Shown here: positions 1-4,784 of the stretch, one piece after another | Layout of the letters: every line of letters starts with the position of its first letter | How positions within the stretch are numbered: the first letter of the stretch is position 1 | Source: Candidatus Woesearchaeota archaeon | GTDB taxonomy: Archaea > Nanobdellota > Nanobdellia > Woesearchaeales > WJIZ01 | Assembly: GCA_018303575.1 (NCBI GenBank) | Contig: JAGVXW010000022.1 | Span: forward strand, 1 to 10,020 | DNA length: 10,020 nt | Direction of reading: 5' to 3' | Made by a program: the position numbers and the translations under genes | The notes under the pieces: model-generated | The model's database searches: none | What the model was told of the DNA's origin: nothing | The model's input: the letters and a program-made list of their open reading frames with translations, nothing else

Positions 1-40
1 ATGCTCAAAAACCGGGTCAGCTGTCTGTTGGTTTTTGACA
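1..40. repeat. Half copy of a dispersed hairpin repeat (copy A)
   Basis: Bases 5-13 (TCAAAAACC) pair perfectly with 30-38 (GGTTTTTGA) around a 16-nt loop. The two ends, ATGCTCAAAAACC (1-13) and GGTTTTTGACA (30-40), are the exact reverse complements of 5696-5708 and 5664-5674, in matching order, while the loops differ in sequence and length. This is therefore a second, inverted copy of one half of the element at 5664-5763. The other half, if present, lies left of base 1 and cannot be seen. Conserved arms with unrelated loops suggest the folded form is what matters. No coding role is claimed. Confidence 0.72.
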
Positions 41-150
41 CGGCCGGGGAAGGTTCGCAGGCGAAGCCAAGAATCTACGAACGCCAGTGAGTATGCCCTT
101 TGGGTGGCCGCATAGGGCAACGCGTTCGTTGCCCGTCCAGCCGCCGTCAA
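35..150. other. Structured gene-free stretch with nested inverted repeats
   Basis: This stretch has no convincing gene but many complementary arms. ACGAACGC (77-84) pairs with GCGTTCGT (122-129). TGCCCT (94-99) pairs with AGGGCA (114-119) inside it. GGGCAACG (115-122) pairs with CGTTGCCC (127-134) as a tight alternative hairpin with loop CGTT. GG-TTCG (54-59) pairs with CGAA-g-CC (64-70), and TTGAC (35-39) can pair with GTCAA (146-150). The 77-84/122-129 fold and the 115-134 hairpin exclude each other. It may be a structured RNA, the end of a mobile element or a switch-like leader. I recognise no known RNA family, and the strand is undetermined. Confidence 0.4.
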
Positions 151-200
151 CATATGGTGGACTGTGGAGTTGGAAACTTTACTTCACAATTCCATAAAGC

Positions 201-208
201 ATAAAAAC
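201..208 (+). promoter_or_regulatory. TATA-like box for the HTH-CBS gene
   Basis: ATAAAAAC is centred about 26 nt before the ATG at 230, the usual distance from an archaeal TATA box to the transcription start. The transcript would begin at or next to the start codon, so the gene is probably leaderless. No SD sequence is seen before 230, which agrees. Confidence 0.5.
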
Positions 209-229
209 AAGCCCTGATTATTCTTTGTT

Positions 230-769
230 ATGGATCTCCGCGAGATTAAAATCATACGGAAGCAGCTTGGCCTGACCCAGGGCGAGCTGGCGAAGCATGC
301 GGGCGTGAGCCAGAGCCTCATCGCGAAAGTGGAGGCGGGAGCGCTCGACCCTGCCTATTCCAACGCGCAGAAGCTCTTCGGAGCGCTGCGGGAGCTGAGC
401 CACACGCGGGAGCAGACCGCGGCCCAGGTGATGCATGCGGGCATTGTCTCCATTCCGCCGGCTGCGAGCGTCAAGGAAGCTGTCGAGAAGCTCAAGAAAC
501 ATGGATTTTCCCAGCTTCCGGTTATCGATTCCCACAAGGTTGTGGGCATGGTCAGCGAGGCCACGATCCTTTCCGCGCTGCTTGACGGCAAAAAAGGCAG
601 GGTAGAGGAAGTGATGTCCCCGGCTCCGCCGACCGTTGACGCGGGTTCGCCCTTGTCAAGCTTCTCGTCCTTGCTGCAGCACTTCCAGATGGTGCTCGTG
701 AGCAGGCAAGGGAGAATTGGGGGGATCATCACGAAATCTGATTTGCTGGGAGCGCTTTACCACCGCTGA
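230..769 (+). CDS. HTH (Xre-type) regulator with paired CBS domains
   Basis: The protein has 179 residues. Residues about 5-55 form an Xre-type helix-turn-helix (LGLTQGELAKHAGVSQSLIAKVE, with the recognition helix near 27-36), which should bind DNA. Residues about 66-117 and 125-177 are two CBS motifs (AQVMHAG...VVGMVSEATIL and VEEVMSPAPPTVD...IGGIITKSDLL). Together they make a Bateman module, a fold that usually binds adenine nucleotides or S-adenosylmethionine. This HTH-CBS fusion is a common archaeal type of predicted regulator, so it is probably a ligand-responsive repressor or activator; target and ligand are unknown. The start follows a TATA-like box by about 26 nt. Its last 13 bases overlap the 3' end of the convergent phosphoesterase gene, so the two transcripts are antisense at their ends. 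Confidence 0.88.
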   Translation: MDLREIKIIRKQLGLTQGELAKHAGVSQSLIAKVEAGALDPAYSNAQKLFGALRELSHTREQTAAQVMHAGIVSIPPAASVKEAVEKLKKHGFSQLPVIDSHKVVGMVSEATILSALLDGKKGRVEEVMSPAPPTVDAGSPLSSFSSLLQHFQMVLVSRQGRIGGIITKSDLLGALYHR

Positions 770-1485
770 GCCCTTGCGAGATTGCTCACCTTCCCGAAGT
801 CATAGACTCCTTCTTCCCCTACGAGAAACGCCCGGAAGGATGAAAGGGAGCCGAGGAAGGGGCTGAGGCGGCCGCTGCTCAGGATATCGGTGCCCTGCGT
901 CAGCGGATTGGCAGATGGCAGGACGATCATCTTGTTCCTTTTCCATTTTCCGGCGAGGAAGCACTTGAAGGTCTCCGAACGTGAGCCCTTCCTCAGCGTC
1001 ACGGCAGGGTGCTCGTGGCCGATCACGATGGTTTTCGCTTTTTTCGCCGCTTTTTTGAACTCATTCGTTATTTCATCACCATGAGTTATGAGGACATCAT
1101 GGAGGAGCACGAAGGGTTCCAAAGGATAGGATCTCTTCTCTGCTATCGGTTTGAGCAAGGTGTCGTGGTTGCCCTTGATGAGGATGATGCGCTTCGCATG
1201 TTTTTGGAGATAATCCAGGAACCGGAGCACGTATCTCCATTCCCTCTCCTCTATCGTGCCGAACTCGTGCTTGATGTCGCCGTTGAGGACGATCGCATCC
1301 AGCTTTCCCGCGACCCGGAACACCCAGTCCAGCTCCCGGATGAGCTCGTCGAACTGGAAGCGGCTGATGAAGCCGGTGCCGGCGCCCAGCGCTTTCTCAT
1401 AGCCCAGATGGAGGTCGGAGAGCACAAGCGTTTTCCTGAAGAGAAGCGCGCAGCCGATAGTCCTGAAGCCAGGAAGGAGCTCCAT
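757..1485 (-). CDS. ICC-like metallophosphoesterase (COG1407 type)
   Basis: The protein has 242 residues with the full calcineurin-like set: SDLHLGYE (D24, H26), NGDIKHEF (D70), GNHD (N106, H107), THGDE (H135) and IGHEHP (H157, H159). These residues bind two metal ions in this superfamily. The GDIKHEFG form and the C-terminal Y-x-FG segment fit the archaeal/bacterial COG1407 group, whose substrate is not established. It is predicted to be cytosolic and to hydrolyse a phosphoester. The ATG follows the coaD stop by one base (TAAGATG, preceded by AGGT), so it is translated as the last gene of the coaE-coaD operon. That placement alone does not link it to coenzyme A. Its 3' end overlaps the convergent HTH-CBS gene by 13 bp. 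Confidence 0.88.
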   Translation of the reverse strand: MELLPGFRTIGCALLFRKTLVLSDLHLGYEKALGAGTGFISRFQFDELIRELDWVFRVAGKLDAIVLNGDIKHEFGTIEEREWRYVLRFLDYLQKHAKRIILIKGNHDTLLKPIAEKRSYPLEPFVLLHDVLITHGDEITNEFKKAAKKAKTIVIGHEHPAVTLRKGSRSETFKCFLAGKWKRNKMIVLPSANPLTQGTDILSSGRLSPFLGSLSSFRAFLVGEEGVYDFGKVSNLARAQRW

Positions 1486-1486
1486 C

Positions 1487-1960
1487 TTACCTGTATTTGT
1501 TCCGGAGCGCCTTTTCTACATGCTTGGGCACCAGGCCGTTGAGCTTGCCGCCGAGCGAAGCCACTTCCTTGGCGATGGAGGAGCTGAGGAAGCAGTACAT
1601 GCCGCGGGTCATGACAAAGACCGTCTCGATATCCGGATTGAGCTTCCGGTTCATGAGAGCGGCCTGGAACTCGTATTCAAAATCAGAGACCGCGCGCAGG
1701 CCCTTGACGATGGCGCCGGCGCCCTTCTTCTTCGCGAACTCCGTCAACAGGCCGGAGAAATGATCGACCTCGATCGGCATTCCTTTTGTCGCTTCCCGAA
1801 TCATCCGCTTGCGCTCCTCGACGCTGAACAGATACTCCTTCTTTGGGTTCTCTCCCAGCGCGATGACGATTCTGTCAAAGATCTTTAATGCGCGCTCCAG
1901 CACGTCGAGATGGCCATTCGTGATGGGGTCAAAGCTTCCGGGCATAACGGCGATCTTCAT
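1487..1960 (-). CDS. coaD: Phosphopantetheine adenylyltransferase, bacterial type
   Basis: At 157 residues it matches the normal bacterial CoaD length. It transfers AMP from ATP to 4'-phosphopantetheine, giving dephospho-CoA. Visible motifs are the nucleotidyltransferase signature PGSFDPITNGHLD (7-19, with H17 of the T/HxGH motif), GLRAVSDFEYEFQ (87-99), which contacts substrate, and SSSIAKEVA (126-134), the ATP-binding loop. Classical archaea use a different, more distant enzyme (COG1019), so this looks like a bacterial-type gene in an archaeal setting. The start overlaps the coaE stop by 4 bp (ATGA) and has AGGTG five bases upstream. Hand counts of two 60-base lines gave 55-65% G+C, higher than coaE. 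Confidence 0.94.
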   Translation of the reverse strand: MKIAVMPGSFDPITNGHLDVLERALKIFDRIVIALGENPKKEYLFSVEERKRMIREATKGMPIEVDHFSGLLTEFAKKKGAGAIVKGLRAVSDFEYEFQAALMNRKLNPDIETVFVMTRGMYCFLSSSIAKEVASLGGKLNGLVPKHVEKALRNKYR

Positions 1961-2508
1961 GGGAGCACCTTCCTCAGATTGTTAAGGAGTTCTTTCCTCG
2001 ATCCCGAATTGTCGATGATGATGTCAGCGTGTTTCATCTTTTCCTCCTGCGGCATCTGCCCCCGGAGGATAGTTTCCACTTCTTTCCTTTTATATTTTCC
2101 CCTTTTCAGGACTCTTTTCATCTGCTCTTTCCTATCGATGGTGATAACGAGGAGTTTATCGTATCCTTTGAATCCCGCCTCGATGAGCAATGCGCCTTCG
2201 ATGACAACGTTGGCCTTTTGAATTCTTTTTTTCACCTCTTTCAAGATGGCTGGATGCATGATACGATTCAGCGCCTTCAATTCATTCGGATCGTAAAAAA
2301 CGATCTTCTTTAATTTCTTCCGATCAACGTTTCCCCTCGTCAGAATTGTTTTCCCAAACCTCTTGATTACTCGTTCCTTGATGTCATTCCTGTGATACAG
2401 CTCATGCCCGATTTTGTCTGCTTCAATGATTTGGAATCCTCTCTGGGCGAAAAATCTAGCGGCCGTGGTTTTCCCTGAGCCGATATTGCCGGTGATGGCG
2501 AGGATCAT
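1957..2508 (-). CDS. coaE: Dephospho-CoA kinase, bacterial type
   Basis: This 183-residue kinase phosphorylates the 3'-OH of dephospho-CoA, the last step of CoA synthesis. It shows the Walker A loop GNIGSGKTT (7-15), EADKIGHELY with D31, LNRIMHPAI, VIEGALLIEAGF in the Walker B/CoA region, the lid segment IDRKEQMKRVLKR, and RGQMPQEEKMKHADIIIDN. All fit bacterial CoaE (COG0237) and not the unrelated archaeal GTP-dependent enzyme (DUF359). It is slightly shorter than typical CoaE (about 200). The 4-bp overlap with coaD puts consecutive pathway steps in one operon. The ATG lies about 26 nt after a TATA-like box, suggesting a leaderless mRNA. Hand counts of four lines gave roughly 38-48% G+C and many Lys codons, unlike coaD next to it. 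Confidence 0.92.
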   Translation of the reverse strand: MILAITGNIGSGKTTAARFFAQRGFQIIEADKIGHELYHRNDIKERVIKRFGKTILTRGNVDRKKLKKIVFYDPNELKALNRIMHPAILKEVKKRIQKANVVIEGALLIEAGFKGYDKLLVITIDRKEQMKRVLKRGKYKRKEVETILRGQMPQEEKMKHADIIIDNSGSRKELLNNLRKVLP

Positions 2509-2527
2509 GGGAATGCAAAGCGGAGAG

Positions 2528-2548
2528 CCAATATAAGGCTTTCGTCAC
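2528..2548 (-). promoter_or_regulatory. BRE/TATA-like promoter for coaE-coaD-phosphoesterase
   Basis: Read on the minus strand the stretch is CGAAAG followed by CCTTATATTGG. CGAAAG resembles a TFB recognition element and CTTATAT a TATA box. The box is centred near 2534, about 26 nt before the coaE ATG at 2508. It overlaps the last codons and stop of marC, so the downstream operon can be started independently of marC transcription. Confidence 0.5.
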
Positions 2549-3141
2549 CCCAACGAGAAATAGGCGCGGATGCCGGACATGATCATCTCGACGGCGATGA
2601 AGCTGATGATAACGGCTGTCACTTTCTCAAGTCCGCGCGTGAATTCCTCGCCGCAGAATTTGTGAATGGTCGTTGAAAGGGAGAGGACAACCGCCCCCGC
2701 GATTGATGTTATCGCGATGGCGAGGATGATGTTCACTTTCTGCAAGCCCGTGGCACCCAAAAATGCAAGGAGGGCAAAGGACATGCTTCCAGGGCCGGCG
2801 AGCATGGGAATGGCAAGAGGCGAGACAACGACGCCTCTTTTGGTGTCGGCCTCCTTGTATGCGGATTGGCCGGCGAGAATCATCTCAAAGGCGATATAGA
2901 GCAAAAGCAAGCCGCCTCCGACTTTCATGGCCTCGACGGAGATGCTGAAGTAGCTGAGAATGAAATTCCCGCCTAAGGCGAAGACGAGCACAATTGCCCC
3001 CGCAAGCAAAGATGCGAAAATTGCGATACGGATGCGCTTCCCTTGACCTGCGCCTTGCGTCAGGGAGATAAAGACAGGAATCGTGCCAATGAAGTCCATC
3101 AAGATGAAAAGAGGGATGGCCAGCGCAAGAACTGGATTCAT
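2545..3141 (-). CDS. MarC family integral membrane protein
   Basis: The protein has 198 residues and about six hydrophobic segments, the normal size and layout for the MarC family (UPF0056). Typical features are the N-terminal PLFILMDFIGTIPVFISL segment, VGGGLLLLYIAFEMI in the middle, and PLAIPMLAGPGSMSFALLA, the family's conserved PLAIPxLAGPG stretch. The final segment has the VEMIMSGI ending. MarC was once linked to multiple antibiotic resistance in E. coli, but that link was withdrawn and the transport role of the family is unknown. The start overlaps the stop of the small membrane gene by 4 bp (ATGA), so the two are probably co-translated and may act together in the membrane. Confidence 0.9.
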   Translation of the reverse strand: MNPVLALAIPLFILMDFIGTIPVFISLTQGAGQGKRIRIAIFASLLAGAIVLVFALGGNFILSYFSISVEAMKVGGGLLLLYIAFEMILAGQSAYKEADTKRGVVVSPLAIPMLAGPGSMSFALLAFLGATGLQKVNIILAIAITSIAGAVVLSLSTTIHKFCGEEFTRGLEKVTAVIISFIAVEMIMSGIRAYFSLG

Positions 3142-3365
3142 TTCAGCTTCTCTCGCGCCAGGAAATACAATGTCACGATGTTCGTGAAGAAGAGAACGAG
3201 GATCATGATGCCCTGCACGCCGATGGGCGTGGCGGTGCCGTTCTCATTCACGGCATAGCCCGTCAGCGCTGACACCCCGAGGTTGCCGGAGAAGTTCGCG
3301 ACGACGATGAGGAAGAGCGCCAGCCAGAACGCGCCGATGATGAGGAAGGGCTTGATGCGGTGCAT
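3138..3365 (-). CDS. Small two-helix membrane protein
   Basis: I do not recognise the family. From the ATG at 3365 it is 75 residues with hydrophobic segments at about 6-26 and 49-69. They are joined by a polar loop containing LTGYAVNENGT, and a short basic end (AREKLK) closes the protein. An ATG at 3386 would add seven residues, but a TATA-like box at 3387-3396 is centred about 26 nt before 3365. That would start transcription on the A of the second ATG, so I prefer 3365. The gene overlaps marC by 4 bp and probably forms a two-gene membrane operon with it. Possible roles include a MarC partner or small membrane scaffold; both are guesses. Confidence 0.66.
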   Translation of the reverse strand: MHRIKPFLIIGAFWLALFLIVVANFSGNLGVSALTGYAVNENGTATPIGVQGIMILVLFFTNIVTLYFLAREKLK

Positions 3366-3386
3366 GGCATTTCCTTTTCCGGGCAT

Positions 3387-3396
3387 ATTTAAAAAT
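3387..3396 (-). promoter_or_regulatory. TATA-like box of the small membrane protein/marC operon
   Basis: Read on the minus strand this is ATTTTTAAAT, centred near 3391 and about 26 nt before the ATG at 3365. It fits a leaderless start at that codon and argues against the ATG at 3386, which lies right next to the box. Confidence 0.5.
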
Positions 3397-3399
3397 CTG

Positions 3400-3414
3400 T
3401 CGGAAACTTTCCGA
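3400..3414. promoter_or_regulatory. Perfect 15-bp palindrome, possible operator
   Basis: TCGGAAA-C-TTTCCGA is a perfect 7+1+7 palindrome a few bases upstream of the minus-strand TATA box at 3387-3396. It lies between two divergent operons and in no gene. The position suits an activator site or operator for the small membrane protein/marC operon, or one shared with the toxin-antitoxin promoter. The protein that binds it is unknown. Confidence 0.4.
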
Positions 3415-3467
3415 AAATGTCCAGTGAGAACTTATTAAGGAGCTGTCCTTTCTTCTGCACAGGAAAG

Positions 3468-3476
3468 TTTATATAC
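3468..3476 (+). promoter_or_regulatory. TATA box of the toxin-antitoxin operon
   Basis: TTTATATAC is a strong archaeal TATA match centred about 27 nt before the ATG at 3499, again suggesting a leaderless mRNA. No SD sequence is placed before that start. The box overlaps the left arm of the inverted repeat at 3470-3499. Confidence 0.62.
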
Positions 3477-3499
3477 ATGGAATATATTTCGTGTATATA
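3470..3499. promoter_or_regulatory. Inverted-repeat operator over the toxin-antitoxin promoter
   Basis: TATATACA (3470-3477) and TGTATATA (3492-3499) are perfect inverted repeats 14 bp apart. The spacer contains the smaller palindrome AATATATT (3481-3488). One arm covers the TATA box and the other reaches the start codon, so a bound dimer would block both TBP and the transcription start. Antitoxins of the RelB type commonly repress their own operon through such sites. Binding by this antitoxin is inferred. Confidence 0.52.
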
Positions 3500-3744
3500 T
3501 GGTACAAGCAATGATCCAGATCTCGGAAGAGGCCAACCACGTGCTGAACATCGTCAAGGCGAAGTTCAGCCTGAAAGACAAGAGCGAGGCGATCGAAAAG
3601 GTCGTCTTGGACTACGGTGAAGACTTGCTCGAGCCCGAACTCCGGCCGGAGTTCATCGAGAAGATGCTGAAAGTTCATCGCGAAAAGCCAATCGCGTTCC
3701 GCTCTATGGGTGACTTTAGAAAGAGGTATGAGATGAAAAAATGA
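3499..3744 (+). CDS. RelB-like antitoxin (DUF2683-like)
   Basis: The 81-residue protein starts MVQAMIQISEEANHVLNIVK and continues with LKDKSEAIEKVVLDYGEDL and LEPELRPEFIEKMLKV. This pattern fits the small archaeal DUF2683-like proteins that precede RelE-type toxins. The N-terminal third, with a strand-like start followed by helices around SEAIEKVV, suits a ribbon-helix-helix DNA-binding fold. The acidic and helical C-terminal half would wrap and neutralise the toxin. It overlaps the toxin gene by 4 bp (ATGA), which keeps antitoxin and toxin synthesis coupled. It probably represses its own promoter through the inverted repeat at 3470-3499. The family name is from recall of similar sequences; the antitoxin role is well supported by the partner gene. 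Confidence 0.82.
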   Translation: MVQAMIQISEEANHVLNIVKAKFSLKDKSEAIEKVVLDYGEDLLEPELRPEFIEKMLKVHREKPIAFRSMGDFRKRYEMKK

Positions 3745-4016
3745 GCTACCTTCTCCAAGTTCTTCCCTCTTTCCAAAAGTCGCTTGATAAGTTTGCAAAG
3801 CGCAACCGCCGTCAATTTGAAATCGTTCAGAAAAAAATGAGTGAAGTCATTGAGAATCCGCAGCATTACAAAAATTTGAAGGCGCCGCTCAATTTTCTCA
3901 AACGAGTGCATATCGACAAGAGTTTCGTCCTCCTGTTTTCTGTTGATGAGCGCGAGAAGCGCGTGGTCTTCGAGGGCCTTGAGCATCACGATGAGGCCTA
4001 TCTTCCGTCGTACTGA
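3741..4016 (+). CDS. RelE-like mRNA interferase toxin
   Basis: The protein has 91 residues, a typical size for the RelE/ParE superfamily. The pattern is characteristic: an N-terminal strand (YLLQVLPSF), a helical hairpin rich in Lys/Arg (KSLDKFAKRNRRQFEIVQKK), then the strand region NLKAPLNFLKRVHIDKSFVLLF, and a closing VVFEGLEHHDEAYLPSY. The family binds the ribosomal A site and cuts mRNA; the basic residues and the late HHDE-Y block would lie at the active site, but the exact catalytic set cannot be fixed by eye. It follows its antitoxin with an ATGA overlap. All parts of the fold are present, so the toxin looks intact. A T-rich stretch at 4044-4055 follows as a terminator. Confidence 0.86.
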   Translation: MSYLLQVLPSFQKSLDKFAKRNRRQFEIVQKKMSEVIENPQHYKNLKAPLNFLKRVHIDKSFVLLFSVDEREKRVVFEGLEHHDEAYLPSY

Positions 4017-4043
4017 ATGCCCCCCTTGACAATTTTCAAAAAC

Positions 4044-4055
4044 TTTTTTCTTTTT
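4044..4055 (+). terminator. T-run terminator after the toxin gene
   Basis: Six T, one C and a further five T lie about 28 bases after the toxin stop. Archaeal RNA polymerase stops at such T-runs without needing a hairpin. This separates the toxin-antitoxin unit from the promoter at 4085-4093. Confidence 0.55.
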
Positions 4056-4084
4056 CTCGACTGAAAATCCCCAAAATAAAAAGA

Positions 4085-4093
4085 TTTAAATAT
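4085..4093 (+). promoter_or_regulatory. TATA box of the polyamine operon
   Basis: TTTAAATAT is centred near 4089 and predicts a transcript start near 4115, about 100 bases before the arginine decarboxylase ATG at 4216. Unlike the other promoters in the window this gives a long leader, which holds a short ORF and a hairpin over the ribosome-binding site. Confidence 0.55.
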
Positions 4094-4142
4094 GCGACTG
4101 CCTTTGACGGAATAAATCAAGAGCGGCCCCGACGAGGGCCAC

Positions 4143-4214
4143 ATGCGCAAGGAAGCACCCACGATGAACGGACGATTTCTGACACTGGGCTCTCCCCCGG
4201 CGTGTGAGGGCTGA
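4143..4214 (+). CDS. Possible 23-residue leader peptide with Pro-Pro
   Basis: An ATG at 4143, preceded by GAGGG with five bases between, opens a 24-codon frame ending in TGA at 4212-4214. That is one base before the decarboxylase ATG (TGAAATG). The peptide begins MRKEAPTMNGRF and ends LGSPPACEG. It includes Pro-Pro at 4194-4199, a sequence type that slows ribosomes lacking modified IF5A or EF-P. No homolog is recognised, and an ORF this short can arise by chance. Its SD, its exact junction with the next gene and its place in an unusually long leader argue for translation. Confidence 0.38.
   Translation: MRKEAPTMNGRFLTLGSPPACEG
4189..4211 (+). promoter_or_regulatory. Hairpin covering the arginine decarboxylase SD
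   Basis: GCUCUC (4189-4194) can pair with GAGGGC (4206-4211) through six pairs including one G-U, with an 11-nt loop; 4188/4212 may add another G-U. The right arm is GAGGG, the presumed SD for the ATG at 4216. A ribosome reading the leader ORF would open this stem, so leader translation could control the gene. No folding energy was computed. Confidence 0.42.
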
Positions 4215-4215
4215 A

Positions 4216-4782
4216 ATGAAGCAAAAGCAACTCCACTTCCAAGTCCAAAACACACTGATGGGCATGCGCGTTCCCAAGGATTTTTTCGCGACAAAAGGGA
4301 AAGGCGAGAGCGACATCACCCGGCACGCGGGTTCGTATCATTTGGCGCTGAAAGATGCGGGCATCGAGATGTGCAACATCATGACGTACAGCTCGATTCT
4401 TCCTGGCATCGCCACGGAGATTGAAAGGCCCCCGACATTGACGCACGGCGCCGTGATGGAAAGTATCGTCTCCGAGCAGACTTCGAGCAGCGGGGAGCGC
4501 GCGACGGCGGGCATCATCTATGGCTGGCTGTTCGACCGGAAGACCGGGCAAAAGTATGGCGGCCTCGTCTGCGAGCGCAACGGCACGTTCTCGGAGCAGA
4601 AGATCAAGGCGGAGCTCCGCGCGAGCCTGAACGAGCTCTATTATAATGGGTTCTCCGAGCAGTTTGAGATGCGGGATGTCTACGTCCATGTCCAGAGCTT
4701 CATGCCCCGCAAGAAGTTCGGCACCGCTCTCGTAGCGCTGTGCTTCACCAATTATGTCTATCCGGTGATCAAGGAAGTCTGA
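4216..4782 (+). CDS. pdaD: Pyruvoyl-dependent arginine decarboxylase
   Basis: The 188-residue proenzyme converts arginine to agmatine and CO2. The self-cleavage site is visible as TYSSILPG: chain break between S59 and S60 turns S60 into the pyruvoyl group, as in the M. jannaschii enzyme (SSIMPP). Other family features are GKGESD near 28-33, LTHGAVMESI, an Arg/Gly block before GIIYGWLFD, GGLVCE, and a closing YGT/FGTALVALCFTN-like strand. The GESD and HGAV segments look closer to the bacterial/chlamydial AaxB form than to methanogen enzymes. I chose the ATG at 4216 because GAGGG lies five bases upstream; GTG at 4204 would add four residues. Agmatinase follows after two bases, so this is step one of the operon. 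Confidence 0.9.
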   Translation: MKQKQLHFQVQNTLMGMRVPKDFFATKGKGESDITRHAGSYHLALKDAGIEMCNIMTYSSILPGIATEIERPPTLTHGAVMESIVSEQTSSSGERATAGIIYGWLFDRKTGQKYGGLVCERNGTFSEQKIKAELRASLNELYYNGFSEQFEMRDVYVHVQSFMPRKKFGTALVALCFTNYVYPVIKEV

Positions 4783-4784
4783 AG

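Noticed and set aside
1..153. Minus-strand frame open from ATG at 153 to the window edge (51 codons), and a 29-codon plus-strand frame at 1-90.
   Set aside because: Both read through the repeat and the hairpin arms, have no clear SD, and resemble no protein I know. A longer gene running off the left edge cannot be excluded.
1009..1542. 177-codon plus-strand frame opposite the phosphoesterase gene.
   Set aside because: It is the complement of a gene with a full set of catalytic motifs; the protein shows no family features.
4167..4182. GATTTCTGACA near 4174 resembles the right arm of the dispersed hairpin element.
   Set aside because: No partner arm (TGTCAGAAATC-like) lies upstream, and a degenerate match this short is plausible by chance.
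4117..4689. 190-codon minus-strand frame opposite the arginine decarboxylase gene.
   Set aside because: High G+C leaves opposite frames open by chance; the plus strand carries the recognised enzyme.
4740..4784. Upstream ATG at 4740 as the agmatinase start.
   Set aside because: It would overlap pdaD by 43 bp and add residues unlike the family; the ATG at 4785 has an SD and follows the pdaD stop directly.
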